A stretch of 19,080 bases of DNA from Rhodospirillaceae bacterium CCH5-H10 (GCA_001557035.1 LSKJ01000002.1:1-19080); one strand, 5' to 3'. Positions 7,237 through 18,307 are shown, numbered from the stretch's first letter. A program made the numbers and translations. The notes: generated by a model not told the origin, from the letters alone.

Positions 7237-7266
7237 TGCGGTCCTTAATCTATCAAGTCGGGGCCG
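7237..7266. promoter_or_regulatory. Very short divergent region between greB and ureD
   Basis: Only 30 nt separate the two start codons. It holds the greB ribosome binding site (AAGGA, minus strand) and a weak GGGG upstream of ureD. An AT-rich core CTTAATCTATCAAG could supply a -10 for either direction, but neither a -35 nor a sigma-54 site is recognisable. The promoter of ureD probably lies within greB coding sequence or here. Confidence 0.3.
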
Positions 7267-8097
7267 ATGACCACCAGCCCGTCCCCGAATTCACTCCCTC
7301 GCATGCAGCGTTCCTCCGGCGAAAGCCGCGTGGCCTTCGACCTGCGGGACGGTCGGACGCGCCTCGGCGACCTCTATCAACGCGATCCCTGCCGGGTTTT
7401 GTTCCCGAAATCCGAGCCGGGCGAACCGCCGCAGGCGGTGATGATAACGACGTCCGGCGGCGTTACCGGCGGCGATGCGCTCAAGATGTCGGTCGAGATC
7501 GGGCCGGGCGCCGAAGCCGTGGCGACCACCCAGGCAGCCGAGAAGATCTACCGCGCTTCGCGCGGGAGCGAGCCCTGCGCGATTGACGTCGAGGTGCGGG
7601 TGGCCGAGGGCGCGACGCTCGACTGGCTGCCGCAGGAATCAATCGTCTTCGAGGGCGCGCGGCTGAAGCGGCGGACGGTGGCCGAAGTCGTCGAGGGCGG
7701 CTCGCTGCTCGCCTGCGAGATGGTGGTGCTGGGACGCGGTGCTTCTGGCGAACGCTTCACGGCGGGGTTGCTGCTCGATGCCTGGTCCGTGCGTCGTCCC
7801 GGCCGTCTGGTCTGGACCGATACGCTGCGGGTCGAGGGCGAGACGCCGGAGGGTGCCGGTTTCGGCACGGCCAATGCGCTCGCCACCGTGATTGGCGTGT
7901 GGGACCTGCCGCAGCCTTGTTTCGACAAGGCTCGCACGCTGCTCGAAGCTGCAGACAAGGTGCGGGCCGGCGTCACGCTGGTGAACGGCATCATGGTCGC
8001 GCGCCTGCTGGGCGAAGCGACCGAGGTGCGGCACGCGACGATCCGTTTCCTCACCGAATTCAGGGGCCGCCGACTGCCCCGCGTTTGGCACGTTTGA
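7267..8097 (+). CDS. ureD: Urease accessory protein UreD
   Basis: A 276-residue accessory protein (UreD, called UreH in Helicobacter) that binds apo-urease first and, with UreF and UreG, forms the complex that delivers nickel to the active site in the cytosol. Recognisable parts are LGDLYQRDPCRVLFPK, the glycine-rich MITTSGGVTGGDAL (about 59-72), TTQAAEKIYRA, and LPQESIVFEGARLKRRT, all typical of UreD. Length is normal. The start at 7267 has a weak GGGG upstream; ATG 7303 (MQRSSGES) is a possible alternative and would remove a low-complexity N-terminus. Its 3' end overlaps the sigma-54-like promoter before ureA, so ureD may be transcribed at a different level from the rest of the operon. Confidence 0.93.
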   Translation: MTTSPSPNSLPRMQRSSGESRVAFDLRDGRTRLGDLYQRDPCRVLFPKSEPGEPPQAVMITTSGGVTGGDALKMSVEIGPGAEAVATTQAAEKIYRASRGSEPCAIDVEVRVAEGATLDWLPQESIVFEGARLKRRTVAEVVEGGSLLACEMVVLGRGASGERFTAGLLLDAWSVRRPGRLVWTDTLRVEGETPEGAGFGTANALATVIGVWDLPQPCFDKARTLLEAADKVRAGVTLVNGIMVARLLGEATEVRHATIRFLTEFRGRRLPRVWHV

Positions 8098-8101
8098 TGC
8101 A
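8086..8101 (+). promoter_or_regulatory. Sigma-54 (-24/-12) promoter before ureA
   Basis: TGGCACGTTTGATGCA matches the RpoN consensus TGGCACG-N4-TTGCW at all fixed positions except one (A for the first T of the -12 box). The invariant GG (8087-8088) and GC (8099-8100) have the required 12-base offset. The predicted start is near 8112, giving a leader of about 35 nt before ureA (8147). It overlaps the ureD stop codon. A nearly identical site lies before urtA, which supports a real shared promoter. An NtrC binding site was not found by eye; it would lie inside ureD. Confidence 0.7.
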
Positions 8102-8110
8102 GACTTTGTC

Positions 8111-8120
8111 GCGCTATAGT
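8111..8120 (+). promoter_or_regulatory. Possible sigma-70 -10 box before ureA
   Basis: GCGCTATAGT contains TATAGT (8115-8120), close to the housekeeping -10 and to the GCTANAWC form described for Caulobacter. A weak -35-like TTGATG lies at 8094-8099 with 15-nt spacing and overlaps the sigma-54 site. If both work, ureA would have a basal and a nitrogen-controlled promoter. The -35 is poor, so this is tentative. Confidence 0.35.
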
Positions 8121-8146
8121 CGGAACCAACCGGCCGGGGGAAACGC

Positions 8147-8449
8147 ATGAATTTGACGCCGCGCGAGAAAGACAAGCTTCTGGTGGCCATGGCGGCCGTC
8201 GTGGCGCGCCGTCGCCTGGAACGCGGCGTGAAGCTCAATTATCCCGAGGCCGTGGCCCTGATCACCGACTTCGTCGTCGAGGGCGCGCGCGACGGCCGCC
8301 CGGTCGCCGACCTGATGCGCGACGGCGCGCACGTGATCTCGCGGGCGCAGGTCATGGACGGCATTGCCGACATGCTGGCCGAGATCCAGGTCGAGGCGAC
8401 CTTTCCCGACGGCACCAAGCTCGTCACCGTCCACGCGCCGATCCGCTGA
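8147..8449 (+). CDS. ureA: Urease gamma subunit
   Basis: The 100-residue small structural subunit of urease, which hydrolyses urea to ammonia and carbamate in the cytosol. It begins [39 protein letters not shown], the classic gamma-subunit N-terminus. It ends in the usual VTVHAPIR, which normally precedes the beta subunit. Full length for a free gamma chain. A GGGGGAA ribosome binding site lies 5-11 nt before the ATG. The gene is followed after 11 nt by the fused beta-alpha gene, so the enzyme would assemble from two chains instead of the usual three. Confidence 0.97.
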   Translation: MNLTPREKDKLLVAMAAVVARRRLERGVKLNYPEAVALITDFVVEGARDGRPVADLMRDGAHVISRAQVMDGIADMLAEIQVEATFPDGTKLVTVHAPIR

Positions 8450-8460
8450 GGAGACACGCC

Positions 8461-10506
<2,046 letters not shown>

Positions 10507-10508
10507 CC

Positions 10509-10997
10509 ATGAAGCGTGCCATCGAAGTCGTGCGCGCCGGCCGCTGGCCGGTGGCGGAACGCACCGACACCGTCACTCTCCTGTTCGACGATCGCTATCG
10601 CCGGCGCCTGCGCATGCTGGGCGACGGGGGGCTCGACTTCCTGCTCGACCTCGTCGAGCCCGTGGTGCTGCACGAGGGCGACGGACTGAAGCTGGAAGAG
10701 GGTGGGTTCGTCGAGGTGAAGGCAGCCGACGAGGATCTCGTCGAAGTCCGCGGGCGCGACGCTGCGTCGTTCGCACGGCTGGCCTGGCATCTCGGCAACC
10801 GCCATCTGCCGACCCAGATCGACAGCGATCGCATCCTGATCCGCGACGACCATGTCATCGTCGACATGCTGAAGGGGCTGGGCGCCGACGTGCGCAAGGT
10901 GCGCGTGCCGTTCGACCCGGAGGGCGGCGCCTACGGCCAGCACAATCACGATACCGGTCATCGCCATGGCGAGCTGCATGCGGAGCGTCATGGCTAG
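10509..10997 (+). CDS. ureE: Urease accessory protein UreE (nickel metallochaperone)
   Basis: A 162-residue cytosolic metallochaperone that hands nickel to UreG during urease activation. The N-terminal peptide-binding domain runs to about residue 75. The metal-binding domain follows with the conserved WHLGNRHLPTQI (about 97-108), and VDMLKGLGADVRKVRVPFDPEGGAY. The C-terminus is histidine-rich (GQHNHDTGHRHGELHAERHG), with 6 His in the last 20 residues, as expected for extra nickel binding. The ATG at 10509 is 2 nt after the fused ureBC stop. A much longer open frame beginning at 10104 is an out-of-frame run through ureC. Its 3' end overlaps the start of ureF. Confidence 0.94.
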   Translation: MKRAIEVVRAGRWPVAERTDTVTLLFDDRYRRRLRMLGDGGLDFLLDLVEPVVLHEGDGLKLEEGGFVEVKAADEDLVEVRGRDAASFARLAWHLGNRHLPTQIDSDRILIRDDHVIVDMLKGLGADVRKVRVPFDPEGGAYGQHNHDTGHRHGELHAERHG

Positions 10998-11685
10998 GAT
11001 CGAGGGGGCCGACCCGCTCTATCGCCTGCTTGCCTGGCTGTCGCCGGCCTATCCGATCGGTGCTTTCAGTTACAGCCATGGCGTGGAAACCGCTGTCGAG
11101 GAAGGGCTGATCAAGGATCGCGCCTCGCTGGTCGCCTGGCTCGACAGCGTGCTGAGGCGCGGGACCGGCGCGGTCGACGGCGCCCTGTTCGCGGCGAGCT
11201 GGTGCGCGGCGACCGAAGGAGACTGGCCGGCTTTCGACGCCGTTGCCGAGCGCGCGACCGCCTGGCGCGGTACTTCCGAGATGGCGCTGGAATCGCGGCA
11301 GCAGGGCGGCTCGTTCCTGTCCATCACCCGCACGGCCTGGCCGGATGCGGCACTCGACGAGGTCCACCAGCGACTGGAGGGCGAACTGGCCTTGCCGGTC
11401 GCCGTGGCGCTGGCTGCTTCGGTCCATGGCATCGCGCTCGAACAGGCGCTGGCGGGCTATCTCCATGCCTTCACCGCGAATCTCGTTTCGGCAGCTCTGC
11501 GGGCCGTGCCGCTCGGCCAGACCGACGGACAGATTGCGCTGGCGGCCCTCGAAGCGGCGGTGCATGACGCTACCCGGGCAGCCATCGAGGTCGAGTCGCT
11601 GGACGAGGTCGGGACGGCGACGCCACTCCTCGACTGGTGTTCGCTTCGCCACGAAACCCAGTACACGCGGCTTTTCCGTTCATGA
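10990..11685 (+). CDS. ureF: Urease accessory protein UreF
   Basis: A 231-residue all-helical accessory protein that bridges UreD-urease and UreG and gates the GTP-dependent nickel insertion. Diagnostic segments are LYRLLAWLSPAYPIGAFSYSHGVETAVEEG near the N-terminus and AVALAASVHGIALEQALAGYLHAFTANLVSAALRAVPLGQTDGQ in the second half, ending [15 protein letters not shown] prefer ATG 10990, which overlaps the ureE stop and has GGAG shortly upstream; in-frame ATGs at 10966 and 10978 would add up to 8 residues. It overlaps the next gene by ATGA, so translation is probably coupled. Confidence 0.93.
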   Translation: MARIEGADPLYRLLAWLSPAYPIGAFSYSHGVETAVEEGLIKDRASLVAWLDSVLRRGTGAVDGALFAASWCAATEGDWPAFDAVAERATAWRGTSEMALESRQQGGSFLSITRTAWPDAALDEVHQRLEGELALPVAVALAASVHGIALEQALAGYLHAFTANLVSAALRAVPLGQTDGQIALAALEAAVHDATRAAIEVESLDEVGTATPLLDWCSLRHETQYTRLFRS

Positions 11686-12106
11686 CAGCCTTGATGGCTC
11701 TACTCCTGACGATCGGCGTCGGCGTCGTTGCCGTCATCCATGCACTATGGGGGTTCGGCAGCCATTGGCCGGAAGCCAGCGAGGAGGCTCTGGCCCGCAG
11801 CGTCGTCGGTGACGGACGGCGCCGCATGCCACCCGCCTGGCAGTGCTTTCTGGTCGCGCTGGCACTCGCTGCGATGGCGCTGTGGCCCTGGTATGTGCTG
11901 GGCCGGATCCATGAGCCCGTGGTGCTGGCCGGCACCTACGCGATCGCCGGCATCTTCATGGCGCGTGGTATCGCAGGCTTCAGTGCGCGCTGGAAATCGC
12001 ACTTCACGATCGAGCCGTTTGCCACGCGCAACCGGAAATACTATTCGCCCTACTGCCTCCTGCTGGGCGTGGGATACATTGCCCTGGTGGCCGGAGAACT
12101 GGACAG

Positions 12107-12110
<4 letters not shown>
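11682..12110 (+). CDS. DUF3995-type small membrane protein inside the urease operon
   Basis: A 142-residue protein with four predicted membrane helices at about 4-24, 52-70, 80-98 and 122-138. It resembles the DUF3995 family; the C-terminal [20 protein letters not shown] and the early [12 protein letters not shown] fit that family. Function is unknown. It replaces the usual direct ureF-ureG junction: ATGA overlaps join it to ureF (11682) and to ureG (12107), so its translation must be linked to both. A GTG at 11637 and an ATG at 11694 are other in-frame starts, but 11682 has the coupling overlap. No cysteine or histidine cluster suggests a metal site; scattered His (H19, H27 and others) are present. 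It could assist transport of urea, ammonia or nickel, or be a passenger; nothing in the sequence decides this. Confidence 0.8.
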
Positions 12111-12730
<620 letters not shown>

Positions 12731-12754
12731 GTCCCCGGATAAAAGGAGCATCCA

Positions 12755-13327
12755 ATGAACACTAGTTCCATTCGCTTGGCGGCCCTGCTCGCCATGGTGG
12801 CGACCCCGGTGCTGGCTCACTCGGGCCACGAGACGTCCGGATTTGCCCATCCCTTCACCGGACTGGATCATTTGCTGGCGATGGTCGGCGTCGGTCTCTG
12901 GGCCTCGATGCTCGCGGTGAAACGGCCGGCCGCCGCATACCTCGTACCGGCTTCCTTCATCGCAATGATGCTTGTCGGGGCAGCTGCCGGATTCGCGGGC
13001 ATAAAACTGCCTCTTGCGGAGGCGGCTATCGTCGGGTCCGTCCTGGTCCTCGGCGCCCTGATCGTGGCCGCGGTGCGTCTTCCGTCCGTGGCGGCCATGG
13101 CCATCGTCGGACTTTTTGCAGTGTTCCATGGCTATGCCCACGCTATCGAAGCGCCGACCAGCGGGGCGGGCCTCTATATCTTGGGCTTCGTGGCGGCGAC
13201 GGCTCTCCTGCACGCGGCTGGCTTGGGACTCGGCTGGGTTGCACGGCGCTCGCTCGGCGACGTCGCGATCCGCGCCCTGGGCGGCGCGGTCATGGCCGGT
13301 GGCGCGCTGGTGCTGGTCGCCAACTAA
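12755..13327 (+). CDS. ureJ: HupE/UreJ family protein, probable nickel permease
   Basis: A 190-residue membrane protein of the HupE/UreJ family. It has an N-terminal signal-like segment (cleavage likely after VLA, before HSGHETSG), followed by HPFTGLDHLLAMVGVGLWA, the family's conserved His-Asp motif (HPxxGxDH). About six hydrophobic helices follow, with FAVFHGYAHAIE carrying a further conserved His region. Family members associated with hydrogenase or urease genes are thought to move nickel into the cell; that role here is inferred from family and position at the end of the urease operon. AAGGAG lies 8 nt before the ATG. The gene could be called hupE or ureJ; the urease context favours ureJ. 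Confidence 0.88.
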   Translation: MNTSSIRLAALLAMVATPVLAHSGHETSGFAHPFTGLDHLLAMVGVGLWASMLAVKRPAAAYLVPASFIAMMLVGAAAGFAGIKLPLAEAAIVGSVLVLGALIVAAVRLPSVAAMAIVGLFAVFHGYAHAIEAPTSGAGLYILGFVAATALLHAAGLGLGWVARRSLGDVAIRALGGAVMAGGALVLVAN

Positions 13328-13354
13328 TCCTTTTCCCAAGCGCATCCGTCTGTT

Positions 13355-13370
13355 TGGCACGGTTTTCGCT
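13355..13370 (+). promoter_or_regulatory. Sigma-54 (-24/-12) promoter before urtA
   Basis: TGGCACGGTTTTCGCT fits the consensus TGGCACG-N4-TTGCW with one mismatch (C for T). The GG at 13356-13357 and GC at 13368-13369 are 12 bases apart as required. The predicted start is near 13381, leaving about 38 nt before urtA. The upstream bases GTTTGGCACG are shared with the site before ureA. This fits known NtrC/RpoN control of urea transporters. The gap of 91 nt between ureJ and urtA holds no other feature that I can recognise apart from the urtA ribosome binding site. Confidence 0.72.
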
Positions 13371-13418
13371 TCCCTTGATTTTCGGCGGGGAGAACCGTCG
13401 AAGTTCAAGGAGAGCGGG

Positions 13419-14723
13419 ATGAAATTGGGAACACTCATGCGGACGGGTCTCGTCGCCGCCGGCCTCGTGGCCAGCGCGGCGACCAGCGCGTTCGCGCAGG
13501 CGGGGGACACGATCAAAGTCGGCATCCTCCATTCGCTGTCGGGCACGATGGCGATCAGCGAGACGACCCTGAAGGACGTCGTGCTGATGATGGTCGAGGA
13601 GCAGAACAAGAAGGGCGGCCTCCTGGGCAAGAAGCTCGAGCCGGTCGTGGTCGATCCGGCGTCGAACTGGCCGCTGTTCGCCGAGAAGGCGCGCGAACTG
13701 CTGCAGAAAGAGAAGGTCGCCGTGGTGTTCGGCTGCTGGACCTCGGTCAGCCGCAAATCGGTGCTGCCGGTGTTCGAGGAGCTGAACGGCATCCTCTTCT
13801 ACCCGGTCCAGTACGAGGGCCAGGAGAGCCAGCGTAACGTCTTCTACACCGGCGCCGCTCCGAACCAGCAGGCGATCCCGGCTGTCGACTATCTGATGAG
13901 CAAGGACGGCGGCGAAGTGAAGCGCTGGGTCCTGGCCGGCACCGACTACGTCTATCCGCGCACGACCAACAAGATCCTCGAAGCGTACCTGATCCAGAAG
14001 GGCGTTCCGAAGGAAGACATCCTGATCAACTACACGCCGTTCGGTCATTCGGACTGGCAGTCGATCGTGGCCGACATCAAGAAGTTCGGCTCGGCCGGCA
14101 AGAAGACCGCCGTCGTGTCGACGATCAACGGCGACGCCAACGTTCCGTTCTACAAGGAGCTCGGCAACCAGGGCATCAAGGCCAAGGACATCCCCGTCGT
14201 GGCCTTCTCCGTCGGCGAAGAAGAGCTCGCCGGCATCGACACCAAGCCGCTGGTCGGCCATCTGGCGGCCTGGAACTACTTCCAGTCGGTCAAGGATCCG
14301 ACCAACGCCGAGTTCATCAAGACCTGGCAGGCCTTCACCAAGAACCCGAAGCGCGTGACCAACGATCCGATGGAAGCGTCGGTGATCGGCTTCAGGATGT
14401 GGGTCGAGGCGGTCAAGAAGGCCGGCACGACGGATCCGGACAAGGTGATCGACGCGCTGATCGGCATCAAGGTCCCCAACCTGTCGGGCGGGATCTCCGA
14501 GATGCTGCCGAACCATCACATCACCAAGCCGGTGCTGATTGGCGAAATCGAAGCCAACGGTCAGTTCGACGTGGTGTGGAAGACCCCCGGCCTCGTCCCG
14601 GGCGCCGCGTGGTCGCCGATCCTCGACGACTCCAAGAACCTCAAGGCTGACTGGACGAAGCCCGTGAACTGCGGAAACTTCGACACCGTCGCCAACAAGT
14701 GCATCGGCAAGGCGGCCAAGTAA
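13419..14723 (+). CDS. urtA: Urea ABC transporter, substrate-binding protein
   Basis: A 434-residue periplasmic urea-binding protein of the branched-chain amino acid type ABC family. The signal peptide covers about residues 1-26 (basic KLGTLMRTG, hydrophobic core, AFA cleavage site). The mature part begins with DTIKVGILHSLSGTMAISETTLKD and includes VVFGCWTSVSRKSVLPVFEE, NGILFYPVQYEGQESQRNVFYTGAAPNQQAIPA and the C-terminal WKTPGLVPGAAWSPI, all typical of UrtA rather than of amino-acid binding proteins. AAGGAGAG lies 5-12 nt before the ATG at 13419. The frame is open from 13116, but that part is antiparallel to no known protein and overlaps ureJ. It is the first gene of urtABCDE and sits directly downstream of a sigma-54 promoter and the urease operon. 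Confidence 0.96.
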   Translation: MKLGTLMRTGLVAAGLVASAATSAFAQAGDTIKVGILHSLSGTMAISETTLKDVVLMMVEEQNKKGGLLGKKLEPVVVDPASNWPLFAEKARELLQKEKVAVVFGCWTSVSRKSVLPVFEELNGILFYPVQYEGQESQRNVFYTGAAPNQQAIPAVDYLMSKDGGEVKRWVLAGTDYVYPRTTNKILEAYLIQKGVPKEDILINYTPFGHSDWQSIVADIKKFGSAGKKTAVVSTINGDANVPFYKELGNQGIKAKDIPVVAFSVGEEELAGIDTKPLVGHLAAWNYFQSVKDPTNAEFIKTWQAFTKNPKRVTNDPMEASVIGFRMWVEAVKKAGTTDPDKVIDALIGIKVPNLSGGISEMLPNHHITKPVLIGEIEANGQFDVVWKTPGLVPGAAWSPILDDSKNLKADWTKPVNCGNFDTVANKCIGKAAK

Positions 14724-14747
14724 GGTCGACTCGCAGGACAAAACAGG

Positions 14748-14775
14748 ACGGGGCGACTTTCGAGTCGCCCCGTTT
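14748..14775 (+). terminator. Hairpin after urtA (partial terminator or mRNA stabiliser)
   Basis: A perfect 11-bp stem, ACGGGGCGACT (14748-14758) and AGTCGCCCCGT (14763-14773), closed by a TTCG loop and followed by a very short T-run (TTT). It lies in the 78-nt gap between urtA and urtB. Such elements after binding-protein genes of ABC operons often reduce read-through or protect the upstream mRNA, so the binding protein is made in excess. The weak T-run suggests partial rather than full termination. Confidence 0.7.
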
Positions 14776-14801
14776 CCATCTCCCGGGTTAAGTCTCAGCA
14801 C

Positions 14802-16418
14802 ATGCATTTTCTTCGGCCGTTCCCGGTCCTCCTTTCCGTGGTGGCGTCGCTGGCCCTCGCCGGTGCCGCCCTTGCCGCGGACCTTGCCACCCTCGTGGGA
14901 AATCTCACCTCCGGTGGTCTGAGCGAGCGCGAGGCGGCGATCACCGCACTGGCGGCGTCGGGGGAGGAGCGCGCCGCGCCGATCCTCGAAGCCCTTGCGG
15001 CGGGCCAGCTCTACGTCCGAACGTCCGACAAGCTCGCCGTGATCGGCAAGGCCGACGGCAACAAGCTGGTGCTGGTCGCTGCGGTTTCCGGCAGTCCCGC
15101 CGGCAGCGCCGTCGAAGCAGACCTCGAACGGGTGCGGGTCAACAACCGTCTGCGCGGTACGATCGAGGCCGCGGTCGGCTCGCTCACCCTGATGAGCCCC
15201 AATGCCAGGACCCGGCTCAGCGCCGCCGATGCGCTCTTCAAGCGCCGCGATGCGACGGCACTTGCGGCCCTAGACCAGGCGCTTGCCGCCGAGAAGGATC
15301 CGCGCATCAAGCGCGCGATGAGCGAGGCGCGCGCCGCCATCATCCTCGCGACCGCCGATTCACCGCCGGCGCAGAAGCTCGCCGCCGTCACCGTGCTGCG
15401 GGACCGCGCCGACCGCGACTCGCTGGGCGTCCTCAACGCCGCCGCCTCCGCCGCTCCCGAGGGCGAGGTCAAGACGGCCGCCGCCGCCGCCGCGAGTTCC
15501 ATCGAGCAGACGCTGGCTGCCTGGCAGATGGCGCAGAACGTCTGGTACGGCATTTCGCTCGGCTCGGTGCTGCTGCTGGCCGCCATCGGGCTCGCCATCA
15601 CCTTCGGCACCATGGGCGTGATCAACATGGCGCATGGCGAGATGGTCATGCTGGGTGCCTACACCACGTTCGTCGTGCAGGAGGTCATCCGCACCTCGGC
15701 GCCGCACCTGTTCGACGTCTCGCTGGCGATCGCGCTGCCGCTTGCCTTCGTCGTGTCGGGCGCCATCGGCATCCTGATCGAACGCACCATCATCCGCTTC
15801 CTCTACGGCCGCCCGCTTGACACGCTGCTTGCGACCTGGGGACTGTCGCTCGTGCTGCAGCAGGCGGTGCGCTCGATCTTCGGTTCGTCCAACCGCGAAG
15901 TGGGCGCGCCGTCGTGGATGTCGGGCGCCTTCCAGCTCGGCCAGCTCAACATCACCTACGGGCGCCTCTGGATCGTCGTGTTCTCGCTGGTCGTCTTCGT
16001 TGCGCTGATCCTGATCCTGCGCAAGACGCCTCTCGGTCTCTACATGCGCGCGGTCACGCAGAACCGCCCGATGGCCTCGGCCGTCGGCATCCGGACGCCG
16101 CGCGTCGATGCGTTGACCTTCGGCCTAGGCTCGGGCATCGCGGGCCTGGCCGGCGTGGCGCTGAGCCAAATCGACAATGTTAGCCCCAACCTCGGCCAAG
16201 GCTACATCATCGACTCCTTCATGGTCGTGGTGTTCGGCGGCGTCGGAAACCTGTTCGGCACGCTCATCGGTGCCCTGACGCTCGGCGTCGTGAACAAGTT
16301 CCTCGAACCCTATGCCGGCGCCGTTCTCGGCAAGATCCTGGTGCTGGTCTTCATCATCATGTTCATCCAGCGACGCCCCCGCGGCCTGTTCGCACTGAAG
16401 GGCCGATCGGTCGAATGA
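14802..16418 (+). CDS. urtB: Urea ABC transporter, permease UrtB
   Basis: A 538-residue inner-membrane permease. Residues 1-26 are a signal-like segment ending ALAAD. Residues 27 to about 235 form an alanine-rich, helical, probably periplasmic domain with repeat-like units (SEREAAITALAASGEERAAPILEALAAG; TRLSAADALFKRRDATALAALDQALA), a known extra part of UrtB compared with LivH. From about 245 the LivH-type permease follows with several membrane helices (SLGSVLLLAAIGLAITFG, VINMAHGEMVMLGAY, GIAGLAGVALSQ, VVVFGGVGNLFGTLIGAL). It forms a heterodimer channel with UrtC. The gene ends 10 nt before urtC. Confidence 0.95.
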   Translation: MHFLRPFPVLLSVVASLALAGAALAADLATLVGNLTSGGLSEREAAITALAASGEERAAPILEALAAGQLYVRTSDKLAVIGKADGNKLVLVAAVSGSPAGSAVEADLERVRVNNRLRGTIEAAVGSLTLMSPNARTRLSAADALFKRRDATALAALDQALAAEKDPRIKRAMSEARAAIILATADSPPAQKLAAVTVLRDRADRDSLGVLNAAASAAPEGEVKTAAAAAASSIEQTLAAWQMAQNVWYGISLGSVLLLAAIGLAITFGTMGVINMAHGEMVMLGAYTTFVVQEVIRTSAPHLFDVSLAIALPLAFVVSGAIGILIERTIIRFLYGRPLDTLLATWGLSLVLQQAVRSIFGSSNREVGAPSWMSGAFQLGQLNITYGRLWIVVFSLVVFVALILILRKTPLGLYMRAVTQNRPMASAVGIRTPRVDALTFGLGSGIAGLAGVALSQIDNVSPNLGQGYIIDSFMVVVFGGVGNLFGTLIGALTLGVVNKFLEPYAGAVLGKILVLVFIIMFIQRRPRGLFALKGRSVE

Positions 16419-16432
16419 GGGCGGTCGAATGA
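16408..16432 (+). repeat. 11-nt direct repeat at the urtB-urtC junction
   Basis: CGGTCGAATGA occurs at 16408-16418 and again at 16422-16432, offset by 14 nt. The first copy carries the urtB stop; the second carries the urtC start. A 14-nt duplication of an older ATGA stop-start overlap would explain it. Confidence 0.6.
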
Positions 16433-17543
16433 TCACGCGTTTCCTCTGGCAGGGCATGGACCGCAACCTGCGCCTGTTCGTCCTGCTCATCCTGGCCGTC
16501 GGCATCTCGCTGCCGCTGGCCAACCTGATCCTCGCTGCCAGCAACCCGGCGCATGTGCCGTCCTGGGTGCTGCAACTGGTCGGCAAGTATCTCTGCTACG
16601 CGCTGCTTGCGCTGGCAGTCGACCTCGTCTGGGGCTTCTGCGGCATCCTCTCGCTGGGCCACGGCGCCTTCTTCGCGCTGGGCGGCTACTGCATGGGCAT
16701 GTATCTGATGCGCCAGATCGGCAGCCGCGGCGTCTACGGCAATCCGATCCTGCCCGACTTCATGGTGTTCCTGAACTACAAGGAACTTCCCTGGTTCTGG
16801 CACGGCTTCAACCACTTCTGGTTCGCCGCCATCATGGTGGTGCTGGTACCCAGCGTGCTGGCCTTCGCGCTGGGCTGGTTCGCGTTCCGCAGCCGCGTCA
16901 CCGGCGTCTATCTCTCGATCATCACCCAGGCGATGACCTTCGCCCTCATGCTGGCCTTCTTCCGCAACGACATGGGGCTGGGCGGCAACAACGGCCTGAC
17001 CGACTTCAAGGACATACTGGGCTATTCGGTGCAGGCAGACAGCACACGCGCCGCGCTCTTCTTCGCGTCGGCCGTCGCACTGGCGCTGGGCCTCGTCATT
17101 TCTGCGGCGGTGGTCAGCTCGCGCTTCGGCAAGGCGCTCACCGCCGTGCGCGACGCCGAAAGCCGCATGCGCTTCCTCGGCTATCGTGTGGAGGGCTTCA
17201 AGCTCTTCGTCTTCGTGCTGTCGGCGGCGATGGCCGGCGTCGCGGGCGCCCTCTACGTCCCCCAGATCGGCATCATCAATCCTGGCGAGTTCGCGCCCGG
17301 CAACTCGATCGAGGCCGTGCTGTGGGTAGCGGTCGGCGGCCGTGGCACGCTGATCGGCCCGATCATCGGCGCCGTGCTCGTGAACTTCGGCAAGACCTGG
17401 CTGACCGGTGCGCTTCCCGAGGTCTGGCTGTTCGCGCTGGGCGCCCTGTTCATCGTGGTCACGCTGCTGCTGCCCAAGGGCATCGTCGGCCTGTGGGGGC
17501 AGATGAAGAGCCGGTCGCAGGCCCGCAAGGCGAGGGCGCCGGC

Positions 17544-17547
<4 letters not shown>
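16429..17547 (+). CDS. urtC: Urea ABC transporter, permease UrtC
   Basis: The 372-residue LivM-type inner-membrane permease of the urea transporter. Membrane segments include LFVLLILAVGISLPLANLIL, YLCYALLALAVDLVWGFCGILSLGHGAFFALGGY, FAAIMVVLVPSVLAFALGWFAF, a central helix pair with YLSIITQAMTFALMLAFF, and a final set around LFVFVLSAAMAGVAGALY and LFALGALFIVVTLLLP. SLGHGAFFALGGY is the conserved LivM element and GNNGLTDF is typical of UrtC. The C-terminus is short and basic (MKSRSQARKARAPA). The gene overlaps urtD by ATGA at 17544, so permease and ATPase translation are coupled. Confidence 0.95.
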
Positions 17548-18305
<758 letters not shown>

Positions 18306-18307
18306 TC

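Noticed and set aside
13200..13330. NtrC enhancer dyad upstream of the urtA sigma-54 site
   Set aside because: Half-sites such as TGCAC are present in the ureJ coding sequence, but no convincing paired dyad could be read by eye.
13116..13418. N-terminal extension of UrtA reaching into ureJ
   Set aside because: The region overlaps the conserved ureJ gene in another frame, and the start at 13419 has a strong ribosome binding site and a typical signal peptide.
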